A DNA stretch of 64,000 nt from Saccharopolyspora gloriosae (GCF_022828475.1 NZ_CP059557.1:3333470-3397469); one strand, 5' to 3'; numbered from the stretch's first letter, positions 27,746-37,248 are shown. Notes: a model not told the origin generated them from the letters alone. Made by a program: numbers and translations.

Positions 27746-28768
27746 GTGAGCGAACGAGCTGCCGTCCTGCACGGGGCGCGCGATCTGCGGATCGAAGAGG
27801 TGGGGCCGGAGCCGTTGCGGCCTGGTGCCGTGCGGGTCGCCGTGCGCGCGACCGGGTTGTGCGGCAGCGACCTGCACTACTACGCCGAGGGCCGCAACGG
27901 GTCCAACGTGCTGCGGAGTCCGACCGTGCTCGGGCACGAGGCGTCCGGAGTGGTCACCGAGCTCGGTGACGGCGCCGACCCGGAGCTGCTCGGCAGGACC
28001 GTCGCCGTCGAACCGGCCCGGCCGTGCCGCCGCTGCGCGACCTGTGCGGCGGGCCGGTACAACCTGTGCCCGTCCGGGCGGTGCTTCGGTTCGCCGCCGG
28101 TGCACGGCACGATCCGCGGCACCTTGGTGGTGGACGCGGAACTGGTGCACCCGGTGCCCTCCGAGATCGACCCCGCGGTGTCCGCGCTGGTGGAGCCGCT
28201 GGCGGTGGCGTGCTGGGCGGTGCGCCGTGCCGACGTGTTCAGCGGGGCGTCGGTGCTGATCACCGGGGCCGGACCCATCGGACAGCTGGCGGTGGCGGCG
28301 GCGCGAGCGGCCGGGGCGAGCCGCATCGCGCTCACCGACGTGGACGCGCGACGGCTCGCGTCGGCCGACGGCGCCGGTGCCGACGAAGTCCTCGACACCA
28401 CCGCCGACCGGCCCGCGGCGGCGAGCTTCGACCGGCAGCTGGAGTGCTCCGGGGCACCGGAAGCGGTGAACCTCGAGGCGCTGGTGCCGGGCGGCGCGGT
28501 CGCGCTCATGGGCATTCCCGCCGCCCGCCCGGCCGCGGCCGAGCTGCTCGCGGCCGCGCAGCGCTGGGAGATCGACGTGCGCGGCTGCTTCCGCTACGGC
28601 CCCGGAGCGTTCCGGACCGCCGTGTCGCTGCTGCGCTCGGGCCGGGTCGACCTGGCCCGGATGGTGACCGCGCGGTTCCCGCTGGAGCAGGCCGACCGGG
28701 CGCTCAGCACCGCACTCACCGAACGTGACCACCTGAAGATCGCAGTCCTGTCCGAGGAGTCAGCATGA
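27746..28768 (+). CDS. Zinc-dependent medium-chain dehydrogenase, RspB/L-idonate (L-gulonate) 5-dehydrogenase-like
   Basis: The 340-residue protein has the zinc-MDR layout: catalytic Cys in [22 protein letters not shown], four structural cysteines in [16 protein letters not shown], and the NAD fold [20 protein letters not shown]. Start GTG 27746 follows AAGGG. In other bacteria an RspB-type enzyme next to an RspA/ManD gene oxidises L-gulonate or L-idonate at C5. Its last base pairs overlap the ManD start (ATGA), so the two are translationally coupled. The exact polyol acid is inference. Confidence 0.85.
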   Translation: MSERAAVLHGARDLRIEEVGPEPLRPGAVRVAVRATGLCGSDLHYYAEGRNGSNVLRSPTVLGHEASGVVTELGDGADPELLGRTVAVEPARPCRRCATCAAGRYNLCPSGRCFGSPPVHGTIRGTLVVDAELVHPVPSEIDPAVSALVEPLAVACWAVRRADVFSGASVLITGAGPIGQLAVAAARAAGASRIALTDVDARRLASADGAGADEVLDTTADRPAAASFDRQLECSGAPEAVNLEALVPGGAVALMGIPAARPAAAELLAAAQRWEIDVRGCFRYGPGAFRTAVSLLRSGRVDLARMVTARFPLEQADRALSTALTERDHLKIAVLSEESA

Positions 28769-29979
28769 GGATCACCGCCGCCGAGGTCATCGTGACCTGT
28801 CCGGGCCGCAACTACGTCACCTTGAAGGTCACCACCGAGGACGGGGTGACCGGGCTCGGCGACGCCACGCTCAACGGCCGTGAGCTCGCGGTCGCCTCGT
28901 ACTTGCGCGACCACGTGTGCCCGCTGCTGATCGGCCGGGATTCGGGGCGCATCAACGACATCTGGCAATACCTGTACCGCGGCGCGTACTGGCGGCGCGG
29001 TCCCGTCACGATGACCGCGATCGCCGCCGTGGACTGCGCGCTGTGGGACATCCTCGGCAAGGAGGCCGGCCTGCCGGTGCACCGGCTGCTCGGCGGCGCC
29101 GCCCGCGACGGGGTGATGATCTACGGGCACGCCAGCGGTCAAACCGTGGACGAGCTGCTCGACGACGTCGCCGGCTACCGGGAGCGCGGTTACCGGGCGA
29201 TCCGCGTGCAGGCCGCGATCCCCGGGCTGGAGAGCACCTACGGGCTGCACCACCCCGGCACCGGCGCCACCTACGAACCGGCCGACGCCGCGATGCCCTC
29301 GGACAACATCTGGCACACCCCGGCCTACCTGGAGTTCGCGCCGGAGCTGATGCGGGCCGTGCGGGAGCGCTTCGGCTACGACTTCCACCTGCTGCACGAC
29401 GTGCACCACCGGTTGACCCCGCTGGAGGCGGCGCAGCTGGGCAAGTCGCTGGAGCCCTACCGGATGTTCTGGATCGAGGACCCCACCCCGGCGGAGGACC
29501 AGGAGGCGTTCCGCACGATCCGGCAGCACACCACCACGCCCGTCGCGGTCGGCGAGGTGTTCAACTCCATCTGGGACTGCCAGCACCTGATCAGCGAGCG
29601 TCTGATCGACTACATCCGCACCTCCGTGTCGCACACCGGCGGGATCACCCACCTGCGCAAGGTGTTCGACCTCGCCGCGTTGCACGGCGTGCGGACCGGT
29701 TCGCACGGCGCGGGGGACCTGTCACCGATCTCGTTCGCCGCGGCGCTGCAGCTGGACATCACGGTGCCGAACTTCGGAATCCAGGAGTACATGGGGCATT
29801 TGGAACCGGCGAGCGAGGTGTTCAAGACGAACTACACCTTCCAGGACGGCTACATGCACCCGGGCGACGCGCCGGGGCTCGGTGTGGAGCTCGACGAGGA
29901 GGCCGCCGCGCGCTACCCGTACGAGCCGAAGTACCTGCCGGTGAACCGCCTGCGGGACGGCTCGATGCACGACTGGTGA
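28765..29979 (+). CDS. manD: D-mannonate dehydratase (enolase superfamily, ManD/RspA)
   Basis: The 404-residue protein is full length for the ManD family. Metal ligands fit Asp212 (in [11 protein letters not shown], with His214), Glu238 (in [10 protein letters not shown]) and Glu264 (in VAVGEVFNS). Their two-residue offset from the characterised ManD (Asp210, Glu236, Glu262) is constant. YGHASG and [12 protein letters not shown] are also typical, and the protein ends in the family tail SMHDW. It dehydrates D-mannonate to 2-keto-3-deoxy-D-gluconate. The low-activity RspA branch shares these ligands, so kinetic competence is not certain. Confidence 0.93.
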   Translation: MRITAAEVIVTCPGRNYVTLKVTTEDGVTGLGDATLNGRELAVASYLRDHVCPLLIGRDSGRINDIWQYLYRGAYWRRGPVTMTAIAAVDCALWDILGKEAGLPVHRLLGGAARDGVMIYGHASGQTVDELLDDVAGYRERGYRAIRVQAAIPGLESTYGLHHPGTGATYEPADAAMPSDNIWHTPAYLEFAPELMRAVRERFGYDFHLLHDVHHRLTPLEAAQLGKSLEPYRMFWIEDPTPAEDQEAFRTIRQHTTTPVAVGEVFNSIWDCQHLISERLIDYIRTSVSHTGGITHLRKVFDLAALHGVRTGSHGAGDLSPISFAAALQLDITVPNFGIQEYMGHLEPASEVFKTNYTFQDGYMHPGDAPGLGVELDEEAAARYPYEPKYLPVNRLRDGSMHDW

Positions 29980-30050
29980 GCCGCGGGGCGAGGATCGGGT
30001 TGACCGCCCCGGCGGCCGCCGGGGCGGGAGTACGACAGGGAGGACCGGGC

Positions 30051-30971
30051 GTGATCCGGGTATTGGCGATCGGCGAGTGCATGATCGAGCTCACCCATCG
30101 GGGAGCGGACGAGCTGTCCCTGGGATGCGCGGGGGACACGTTCAACACCGCGACCTACCTGTCGAGGGTCACCACGCCGGAGCAGGTCCAGGTGGACTAC
30201 TTGACGCTGCTCGGTGACGATCACTACAGCGACCGGATCCTGACCGCGATGCGGGCGGAGGGCCTCGGCACCGACCGGATCCGGCGCGTCCCCGCCGCAC
30301 AGCCCGGTCTGTACCTGGTGCGCACCGATGAGCACGGGGAGCGGTCGTTCACCTACTACCGCTCGCAGTCCGCGGCGCGCGGCCTGTTCGACGAGGATTC
30401 CGGCGAGGATCCCGATTTCGGCGGCTACGACGTGGTGTACCTGTCGGCGATCAGCCTGCAGATCCTCACTGCTCGTGCGCGAAAGCGGTTGGGGGCGGCG
30501 CTGGTGCGGTTCCGCGACGGCGGTGGCCGGGTGGCGTTCGACAGCAACTACCGTCCCGCGGGCTGGCGCGACGCGGCGGAGGCCGCCGAGCACGTGCGGG
30601 AGCTGTGGGAGCTGGCCGCGATCGGACTGCCCACGTTCTCCGACGAGCAGGCGCTGTTCGCCGACCCCGACCCCGAGCCCACTGTGGATCGACTGCGCGG
30701 GGCGGGGGTGGCCGATGTGGCGGTGAAGGACGGGGCGCAGGGCTGCGTGGTGTTCGACGGCACCCGGGTCGTGCGGCTGCCCGCGGTGCCGGTGGAGGCC
30801 GTCGTGGACTCCACCGCCGCCGGTGACGCGTTCGACGCCGCGTACTTGGCGGGCAGGCTCACCGGTGCGGAACCGGTCGCGGCCGCCCGGCAGGCACAGG
30901 ACCTCGCGGCCACGGTGATCCGGCACCCGGGCGCCATCGTCGACGACTCGATCCTGCCCAAGCGAGGGTGA
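30051..30971 (+). CDS. kdgK: 2-keto-3-deoxygluconate kinase (PfkB family)
   Basis: The 306-residue protein shows the PfkB motifs GCAGDTFNTATYLSR (substrate side) and VVDSTAAGDAFDAAYLAG, with the catalytic Asp in GDAFDA. RSQSAARGLF is a KdgK feature. It starts at GTG 30051 behind AGGGAGGA, 71 bases after manD. It phosphorylates KDG to KDPG for Entner-Doudoroff cleavage, completing the local path from mannonate. Confidence 0.92.
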   Translation: MIRVLAIGECMIELTHRGADELSLGCAGDTFNTATYLSRVTTPEQVQVDYLTLLGDDHYSDRILTAMRAEGLGTDRIRRVPAAQPGLYLVRTDEHGERSFTYYRSQSAARGLFDEDSGEDPDFGGYDVVYLSAISLQILTARARKRLGAALVRFRDGGGRVAFDSNYRPAGWRDAAEAAEHVRELWELAAIGLPTFSDEQALFADPDPEPTVDRLRGAGVADVAVKDGAQGCVVFDGTRVVRLPAVPVEAVVDSTAAGDAFDAAYLAGRLTGAEPVAAARQAQDLAATVIRHPGAIVDDSILPKRG

Positions 30972-31181
30972 TCGGCCGCCTCGATGCTCCCGAGGTGGTG
31001 CGCGGCGAGCAACTGGTCCGCGGAGGCGATGTGCTCTTTCAACGAAGGTGACGGTCACGCCGAGGGAATCGCCGTCCTCCTGACGGCGACGTCCTCGTCG
31101 TCGACGACAGCCCGGCCCCTTCGCCCCGGAAGGGGAACGGTCCTGGCCGATGTCCTGCGGCTGGACTGACCTGCGGTCGGC

Positions 31182-31535
31182 TCAGGGGTTGAGAGCGGCG
31201 CACACTTCGCGGGCTCGGTAGTGCCAGTCGCGGAGTTCCGCCGCCGTCGGCGACAGGTCGTAGTCGTGGTGGTGCGCGACCCGGCTCAGCGCATACCAGA
31301 GCTCCGCGGTCGCACGTGCCGTGTCCATCCCGGTGAACATCTGCAACGCCAGCAACTGTGCGCGCCTGGAACAGGCGCTCAGTTCGGGACGTCGCTGCCC
31401 CCACAACTCGCGCAGCGCGTTCTCCAGGGCCAGCCGCAACAACCACGCGCAACAACGCGGCCACACGCCGCTGACCTCGAGCCGTCCGTTGAGCAGCCGT
31501 TCGGCGTGCCGGAGCCGCACCGCACTGGCGCTCAT
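31182..31535 (-). CDS. Small HEPN-like helical protein paired with the RloC-like ATPase
   Basis: The 117-residue all-helical protein starts at ATG 31535, overlapping the ATPase stop (ATGA). It carries an R-x3-E pair (Arg34/Glu38 in LLRLALENALRELW) and an R-x4-H motif (Arg85 to His90 in LSRVAHHHDYD), the HEPN ribonuclease signature (R-x4-6-H). The C-terminal LSPTAAELRDW is distinctive. Overlap with the ATPase gene argues for a complex at fixed ratio. It could be a second nuclease, an antitoxin or an assembly partner; the HEPN call rests on motif and helix pattern only. Confidence 0.6.
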   Translation of the reverse strand: MSASAVRLRHAERLLNGRLEVSGVWPRCCAWLLRLALENALRELWGQRRPELSACSRRAQLLALQMFTGMDTARATAELWYALSRVAHHHDYDLSPTAAELRDWHYRAREVCAALNP

Positions 31536-33973
31536 CTCCCCACCACCCACCGAGCGAGCTTTTCGGTCTCGCGCACGAGCGCCCGCAGGTCGAGATTCGG
31601 CGGCAGGTGCGCGCCTTGCTTGCATGCCTGGACGGTGTCGATCGCTCTCGGCCCGGCAGGACGCAGCCTGCCGAACAGCTCACTGGTGCGGTTCGGGTCG
31701 TCGAGCACCGCGAGCGTGAGTCGCTTGTGCGTCGTCTCGGCGGCGGCGAGCAGCGCCTCGACGCTGTCGTGGCTCTCACCCCGCGCCAGCCGTCGCGCGC
31801 GCACCGCGGCGTGACTCGCCGCTTCCAGCGCGGATCGGCACAACGTGGCCACGAGTTCACCCCGTACGTCCACGGGCATGTCGACGGTCTTGACCAGGGC
31901 GTCCGCATCGGAAAGGTAACGGGCGACGGGATCGGCGACTTCGCGCAAGCTCACCTCGGACCGTTCCCTGCGGCACACTTCGAGCACCGTCGCGGGCAGT
32001 TGCAACCGGCGCAGCGATTCGGTGAGCCGATCGTCGTGGGTGAACACCACGACTTGCCGGTGCTCGGAGGTTTCCGCCAGCACCCTGGCCAGACCGTCCA
32101 CTTTGGCAGGATCCATGGCTTGCACCGGATCGTCGATGACGAGGAACCGGAACGGGCTCTGCGGCGCGGTCGCGCGGGGCAGGAACAGCGACAGGCCGAG
32201 CGCGTGCAGCTCGCCCTGGCTCATCACGCTGAGCGCGGCGCTGTCGGCCCCGTCGACGCTGACGTTGACCTGCACGCGACGTGTGGTCTTGCTGCCCGCC
32301 AAGGTCAATCCGTCGAGCTCGACGCTGCTCTGCTGGCGAAGGAGGGACCAGATTCTCCGGGATTCCCGGGCGAACGGTTGCAGTCGCTTGTTCCGCAGGT
32401 CATCGCCCGCTTTCGTGAGCCACTTCTTCGCCGCCTGCAGGGACGTCAGCTGCGCGCTGTGGGGTCGTGCGGCCAGGGCTTGGTCGTGCCAGTGCGCGAC
32501 CTTGCGCGCGAGTGGCGCCCAAATCTCATTGCGCCGGGCCAATTCCTGCTCCGCGAGGAGTCGCAGGGCGTCGAGACGTTTCGCGAGTTCGCGGTGCCGG
32601 ACGAGCAGTTCGGCCGCGAAGTCGGCGTGATCGTTGATGTCGCGCACCGACCACCATCGTTGCCAAGCCTCGTGGACGTCTTGGGTGGGCAGCACCGAGT
32701 CGTCGGAGCCGAGGGCAGCGGGGACCGGCGTCACGAGATCTCGCGCCGCCTGCTGCGCTTCCCGCAGCTCGGATTCTGCTGTCGCCAGTCGTTGGGAACT
32801 GCGCTCGAATTCCGCCGCGGCACTGGCGGCCTCCTCCCGCCAGCTCGCGTCGAGCCGCCCCTGACGGCATACCGGGCACGGGGCGTCGCCGACGGCGTCG
32901 TGGAAAGCGATGCCGTGCCGCAGCAGTTCGGCCGCGGACTTCGCCGTCGTCGTCTCGTCGGTTCTGGCGTTGTCGGCTCGGGCACTCGCGGTCCCGAGTC
33001 CATCAGCGGCCTCGCGCATCTGCTGTTCGGTCGGAAGCACGAGTGCGGTGAGGCCGCGCAGCACGCCGATCGTGTGCTCGTCGGTGTCGTCGCCGAGCGC
33101 GAGTTCCGAGAGTGCCTGCAGATCCGGGCGGGTCGCGGCCAGCAGCTCGGCAGCCCGCCGCGCGCGGTCGTCGGCCGCTGCCGCGCAGTCCGCGCGCAGG
33201 CGCTTGCGGTCATCCGTGAGCCGCGCCTGTTCGTCCCGCCGAGTCTTCTCCCGATCCGCGATGCGGCGCATGGTGTGGCTGAACGAGTCCAGCCCGAGCA
33301 GTGAGTACAGCGCGTCGTGCAGTTCGCTCGGCTTACCGGTGATGAGTTTGCCGAGTTCGCTGTACGGGAGAAAGGGACGGTACGTCGTGAGCAGGTCGGA
33401 CCACACGCCCACGTCGTAGGCGCCGCGTTTCGCTCCGTGCCGTTGGAGGAATGCGACGGAGCCATCGAGTTCGGCGCCTTCCGGCCATTGTCGCTGCACC
33501 GCGATGGGTTTGTCGCTTCCCTCGCGGAGAAGTTCGACACCGACTCGGACCGGGCCGTTGTGATGGACGTTCCGAAAACCTCTCGACCACCCGGTCGTCT
33601 TGTTGCGCCACCGCTCGTTTTCGCCGGTGAGGGTGATCTCGGCGGCTTCGGCGAAGCTGGATTTGCCCGACCCGTTCCGTCCGGTGACGACGGTGAGTCC
33701 GGCACCGGGTTTCAAGTCGAGCCGTTGTTCTCCAGCTATGCCGCGGAATCCTTCGACGGTGATGCTGCGCAGGAATGTCCCGGGCACGGTCCTGTCCGAT
33801 GCGTCCGCGGGCTGCGTCGGCCGTGGTGGGCTCGTGCCGTCGAGTGCCGCCGATAGCGCATCGTCGCCGTCGAAGGCGGCGAGGATCAGTTCTTTCGCCG
33901 GGTCGGCCAGCCGGTCATCGGCGCTCAATTGTTCGAACAGCAATTCGTGCAGGCTTTGCGCAGCCGGATCCAC
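31532..33973 (-). CDS. RloC/PrrC-like ABC ATPase with C-terminal HEPN-type ribonuclease motif
   Basis: The 813-residue protein starts at GTG 33973 (AAGGGG upstream). The split ABC ATPase has Walker A GRNGSGKSS (98-106), the signature SQGE (585-588) and Walker B FLVIDD (610-615). Between them lies a helical/coiled region with CPVC (Cys366/Cys369), like a zinc hook. After the ATPase, Arg713, Glu717 and His749 give the spacing R-x3-E-x31-H of the PrrC anticodon-nuclease triad (Arg320-Glu324-His356). RloC proteins combine the same three parts at similar length. I infer an RNA-cutting suicide enzyme controlled by its ATPase. A plain SMC/RecN-like repair ATPase is the alternative. Confidence 0.65.
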   Translation of the reverse strand: MDPAAQSLHELLFEQLSADDRLADPAKELILAAFDGDDALSAALDGTSPPRPTQPADASDRTVPGTFLRSITVEGFRGIAGEQRLDLKPGAGLTVVTGRNGSGKSSFAEAAEITLTGENERWRNKTTGWSRGFRNVHHNGPVRVGVELLREGSDKPIAVQRQWPEGAELDGSVAFLQRHGAKRGAYDVGVWSDLLTTYRPFLPYSELGKLITGKPSELHDALYSLLGLDSFSHTMRRIADREKTRRDEQARLTDDRKRLRADCAAAADDRARRAAELLAATRPDLQALSELALGDDTDEHTIGVLRGLTALVLPTEQQMREAADGLGTASARADNARTDETTTAKSAAELLRHGIAFHDAVGDAPCPVCRQGRLDASWREEAASAAAEFERSSQRLATAESELREAQQAARDLVTPVPAALGSDDSVLPTQDVHEAWQRWWSVRDINDHADFAAELLVRHRELAKRLDALRLLAEQELARRNEIWAPLARKVAHWHDQALAARPHSAQLTSLQAAKKWLTKAGDDLRNKRLQPFARESRRIWSLLRQQSSVELDGLTLAGSKTTRRVQVNVSVDGADSAALSVMSQGELHALGLSLFLPRATAPQSPFRFLVIDDPVQAMDPAKVDGLARVLAETSEHRQVVVFTHDDRLTESLRRLQLPATVLEVCRRERSEVSLREVADPVARYLSDADALVKTVDMPVDVRGELVATLCRSALEAASHAAVRARRLARGESHDSVEALLAAAETTHKRLTLAVLDDPNRTSELFGRLRPAGPRAIDTVQACKQGAHLPPNLDLRALVRETEKLARWVVGR

Positions 33974-34080
33974 GCGTACCCCTTCCGCTTCGTGAGCGGA
34001 TCAGCCTGGTGCGATTGCGGCGTTCGGTCAAGCGGTTTCGCCCGATTGCTGGAACCGATTTTGGTTCCCGATGTGCGGTG

Positions 34081-34137
34081 CCCGATTCATCCGTGCATAT
34101 CCACGCCACGATCGCGGAATATGCCGAATGAATCGGG
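34081..34137 (-). terminator. Long stem-loop after the luciferase-like gene
   Basis: Outer arms CCCGATTCAT (34081-34090) and ATGAATCGGG (34128-34137) are perfect, and inner arms GCATAT (34095-34100) and ATATGC (34119-34124) stack inside. It lies between the stop of the leftward oxidoreductase gene and the ATPase gene start. Confidence 0.65.
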
Positions 34138-34219
34138 CTGGAGTGACCAGCTGATGACTGCCGGAATGTGGAATATCCCAAGAAATGTCATTCGGTTCGG
34201 CAGGCGGGCAGGGCGTGGG

Positions 34220-35224
34220 TCAGAACCACGCTCCCGCGAGCAGCTTCAAGGAGCGCAGCCGGTCCGCCGGGTCGTGGCAGTAGGTGACGGTGATGAGTTC
34301 GTCGGCGCCGGTGCGGTCGACCAGCGCCTCCAGCTCGCGCACCGCGGTCTCGGGGGAGCCGATCGCGTTGATGCTCAGCATCGAGTCGGCGAACCGGCGT
34401 TCGTGCTCGCCGCCGACTTCCCCGGGTTCCGTCGGCGGTTGCAGTCCCCGGCGGTTTCCGCTGCGCACGTCCAAGAACATGCGTTGAGCGGTGGTCCACA
34501 GCCGGACGGCCTCCTCGTCGGTGGGGGCGACGACGACGTTGACGCCGACCATCACGCGCGGCTCGGTGAGCTGCGCGGTGGGGGCTTCAGTGGAGAACGA
34601 CGAGCGGTACACCTCGAGGATCTGGTCGAGGTCGGCGGGCGCGAAGTGCGAGGCCACCGCGAACGGCAGGCCCAGTTGCCCGGCGATGGACGCGCCGTTG
34701 ACCGTCGAGCCGAGCACCCACAGCGGGACGTGCGTGCCCGTCGCCGGTCCGGCCGTGACCGGCGCGCTGTGCGCCCGGCCCTCGTCGCCGAACCAACCGG
34801 TGAGGTCGTAGAGGGAGTTCGCGAAGCTCTGCGCGTCGGAACCGGACCGGCTCAGCAGCTGCGCGGTGAGCTGATCGGTTCCCGGCGCGCGGCCCAGTCC
34901 GAGGTCGATGCGGCCGGGGTGCAGCTGGGCGAGGGTGCCGAAGGACTCCGCGACCTGCAGCGGCGCGTGGTTGGGCAGCATGATGCCGCCGGAGCCGACG
35001 CGGATCCGCTCGGTCCGGCCGGCGGCCTGGGCGATGAGCAGCGCGGTGGCGGTGGCGCCGAGGTTCTGCGTGTTGTGGTGCTCGGCGTACCAGACCCGCG
35101 CGTAGCCGAGTTCGTCGGCGAGTTCGGCCGCGGCCATGGACGAGGCGATCGCGTCGGCCATGGTGGATCCCTCGCTGACGGACACGAGGTCGAGGACGTT
35201 GAGCGGGACGTGCGGTGTGGTCAC
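34220..35224 (-). CDS. Luciferase-like (LLM class) flavin-dependent oxidoreductase
   Basis: The 334-residue protein matches the bacterial-luciferase-like family without bioluminescence: VWYAEHHNTQNLGATATALL, VGSGGIMLPNHAPLQVAESF and HPGRIDLGLGRAPGTD are family-typical. GTG 35224 is preceded by GGAGGGG and overlaps the stop of the MarR gene (GTGA). It probably uses FMNH2 supplied by a reductase encoded elsewhere. Co-transcription with MarR suggests a role in handling a small toxic compound. Confidence 0.9.
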   Translation of the reverse strand: MTTPHVPLNVLDLVSVSEGSTMADAIASSMAAAELADELGYARVWYAEHHNTQNLGATATALLIAQAAGRTERIRVGSGGIMLPNHAPLQVAESFGTLAQLHPGRIDLGLGRAPGTDQLTAQLLSRSGSDAQSFANSLYDLTGWFGDEGRAHSAPVTAGPATGTHVPLWVLGSTVNGASIAGQLGLPFAVASHFAPADLDQILEVYRSSFSTEAPTAQLTEPRVMVGVNVVVAPTDEEAVRLWTTAQRMFLDVRSGNRRGLQPPTEPGEVGGEHERRFADSMLSINAIGSPETAVRELEALVDRTGADELITVTYCHDPADRLRSLKLLAGAWF

Positions 35225-35709
35225 GAAGCCCCTCCGGGCGGGTCGGTGTCGAGGAATTCGCCGGTGATGGCCTGGTTGTAGCGGGTGACCATGTCGGACA
35301 GTGTCCGCAGATCCTGTTCGCTCCAGTCGGCGAGCATGGCCGCGGTGCCCGCTCTGCGGCGGGCGTGCACGGCGTTGACGGCGTTGATGCCTTGCTCGGT
35401 GACGTGCACGACCGACCGGCGGCGGTCGGTGCCGCCGGGAGCGCGGGTCACGCAACCGGCTCGCTGCGCCGCCAGCACCTGCCTGCCGGTGGTCGACGGG
35501 TCGAGCCCGAGCGCGGACGCGAGGCAGGTGATGTCCGACGGGCCGCGTGCGATCAGGGTCCGCAGCAGCAGGTACCCGGCTCGGTCGACCTCCTGGTAGA
35601 GGTCCCCGCGACGGCACAGCATCTCCAGGTTCCGCACGAGCACCGCGGTCTGGAACTCGATCGCGTCCAACGGGTCGCAGTCGTCGCGGGAAACGGGCTG
35701 TTCACCCAA
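35221..35709 (-). CDS. MarR-family regulator
   Basis: The 162-residue protein has a winged helix (about 50-115; ASALGLDPSTTGRQVLAAQ and a GGTDRRRSVVHVTEQG wing). I chose TTG 35709 because GGGAGGG lies five bases upstream; the longer frame to 35841 would cross the promoter and encode an unlike N-terminus. It is first in a two-gene unit with the luciferase-like oxidoreductase, and a palindromic stretch lies 32-54 bases upstream. Confidence 0.82.
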   Translation of the reverse strand: MGEQPVSRDDCDPLDAIEFQTAVLVRNLEMLCRRGDLYQEVDRAGYLLLRTLIARGPSDITCLASALGLDPSTTGRQVLAAQRAGCVTRAPGGTDRRRSVVHVTEQGINAVNAVHARRRAGTAAMLADWSEQDLRTLSDMVTRYNQAITGEFLDTDPPGGAS

Positions 35710-35740
35710 GGCGTCCCTCCCGTCGCTCCGGCCGCAAGCT

Positions 35741-35763
35741 GATATCGGTATCGTACCGGTATC
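35741..35763. promoter_or_regulatory. Palindromic promoter element upstream of marR-like gene
   Basis: GATATC and TACCGGTA palindromes and a GGTA-TCG-TACC inverted repeat overlap within 23 bases. The position suggests an operator for the adjacent MarR protein. Confidence 0.45.
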
Positions 35764-35927
35764 TCGGATGCGGGAAGCGCGGGTGCACCGAACGCGCACT
35801 TCGGGCGCTTGGCCGGCGTGGAAGAACAGAGGTGAGGACACGGGGTGTCCCGGAAACGGGGGCCTTTGACCCCAGGTCGCAGCAGCGGTGCGAACCGCCG
35901 ACGTTCCGGAGCCTCAGCGGCTCGTGA

Positions 35928-36725
35928 TCACTGCGTGGCCGATGTCGTGCCCGGGGTGACCCGCAGATCGGCGTGGATCGACTCGGCCGTTTCCAGCAGC
36001 GGGGGCAGCAGGTTCTCCCGGGCCTGCTCGCCGGTGGTGCGGCTGGCGTGCGAAGAGATGTTCGCCGCCGCCACCACCTGATCGGACCGGTCTCGGATCG
36101 GGGCGGCGATGGAACGCAGGCCCGCCTCCAACTCCTGGTCGACCAGCGCCCAGCCCTGCTCGCGGATGCGGGCGAGTTCGACGCGCAACTCCTCGGGGTT
36201 GCCGAGGGTGTGCGGGCCGAGCGGGTCGAGCCGCACCCGCGCCAGGAACTCGTCGAGGTGGTCGGCGGGCAGGTGGGCCAGCAGCACCCGCCCCATCGAG
36301 GTGGCGTAGGCGGGGAAGCGGGTGCCGATGTTGATCGAGACGGTCATGATGCGGCTGGTGGGCACGCGGGCGATGTAGACGATGTCGTCGCCGTCGAGCA
36401 CCGAGACCGACGCCGACTCGTGCACCCGCGAGACCAGCCGCTCCAGGTGCGGTTGTGCGATCTCCGGCAGCGACATGCTCGACAGGTACGCGAAGCCGAG
36501 CTCCAGCACTCGCGGCGTCAGCGCGAACACCCGGCCGTCGGTCCACACGTAACCCAGCTGCACCAGGGTGTGCAGGAACCGGCGGGCCGCGGCGCGGGAC
36601 AGGTCGGTGGCGCGGGCGACGTCGCTGAGCGTCATCTCCGGGCGGGACTCGTCGAAGGCGCGGATGACCGCGAGACCGCGCGCAAGCGACTGCACGTAGC
36701 CGCCGGATTCCGAAGCCGGTTCCAT
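35928..36725 (-). CDS. pcaR: IclR-family regulator of the beta-ketoadipate pathway (PcaR/PcaU type)
   Basis: The 265-residue protein has the IclR winged helix (about 12-75; ARATDLSRAAARRFLHTLVQ) and an effector domain (about 90-255) with YATSMGRVLLAHLP and GLRSIAAPIRDR. LSRAAARRFLHTL is typical of the PcaR/PcaU/PobR branch. It lies 136 bases downstream of pcaC on the same strand, with its own gap holding an imperfect palindrome (ACCGTTCC-ATATC-GGACGGT at 36774-36793). It probably activates or represses pcaI with beta-ketoadipate or protocatechuate as effector. Confidence 0.88.
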   Translation of the reverse strand: MEPASESGGYVQSLARGLAVIRAFDESRPEMTLSDVARATDLSRAAARRFLHTLVQLGYVWTDGRVFALTPRVLELGFAYLSSMSLPEIAQPHLERLVSRVHESASVSVLDGDDIVYIARVPTSRIMTVSINIGTRFPAYATSMGRVLLAHLPADHLDEFLARVRLDPLGPHTLGNPEELRVELARIREQGWALVDQELEAGLRSIAAPIRDRSDQVVAAANISSHASRTTGEQARENLLPPLLETAESIHADLRVTPGTTSATQ

Positions 36726-36861
36726 CGCTCTCCTCGTTCAACGGGCGTGCCGGGGCGTTCCCGTGCCGCCACCACCGTTCCATATCGGACGGTTCGCCTC
36801 GGGGTCAGTCCCGGCCCTCGGGTGTCTCCGCTGAGCTCCCGCTGCACCGAGGCCGTGCAAC

Positions 36862-37248
36862 TCAGCCGGATTCCTCGGCGGCCAACACGTCGCGGGCGAG
36901 TGCGAAGGCGCGGTTCGCCTTCGGTACTCCGGCGTAGATGGCCACGTGCATGAGGACTTCGCGGATCTCGTCGGTCGACACGCCGTTGCCGCGGGCGGCG
37001 CGCACGTGCATCGCGAACTCCTCCTCGCAGCCGGTCGCCGCGAGGATCGCCAGCGTCAGGCAGCTGCGGGTCGGGCGCGGCACGCCGTCCCCGGACCACA
37101 GCTCGCCCCACGCGTAGCGGGTGATGAAGTCCTGGAACCCGGCGGTGAACTCCGTCGTGGCGGCCACGGCGCGGTCCACGTGCGCGTCGCCGAGCACGTC
37201 CCGGCGCGTCGCCATGCCCTGTTCGCGGCGGGTTGCGTCGTCGGTCAT
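36862..37248 (-). CDS. pcaC: 4-Carboxymuconolactone decarboxylase
   Basis: The 128-residue protein is a stand-alone CMD family member (AhpD-like fold) with TRSCLTLAILAATGCEEEFA and the C-terminal EVLMHVAIYAGVPKANRAFA. It converts 4-carboxymuconolactone to beta-ketoadipate enol-lactone. Its start touches the pcaD stop. Many actinomycetes fuse this activity with the lactonase as PcaL; here it is separate. Confidence 0.95.
   Translation of the reverse strand: MTDDATRREQGMATRRDVLGDAHVDRAVAATTEFTAGFQDFITRYAWGELWSGDGVPRPTRSCLTLAILAATGCEEEFAMHVRAARGNGVSTDEIREVLMHVAIYAGVPKANRAFALARDVLAAEESG

Noticed and set aside
30984-31169. A 61-codon plus-strand frame between the KDG kinase and HEPN-like genes
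   Set aside because: No ribosome site, no resemblance to known proteins, and a Ser/Thr-rich run typical of chance frames.
31532-33973. Wadjet or Lamassu SMC subunit for the ATPase
   Set aside because: The partner genes of those systems are absent, the coiled-coil is short, and the C-terminal R-x3-E-x31-H set is better explained by an RloC-like protein.
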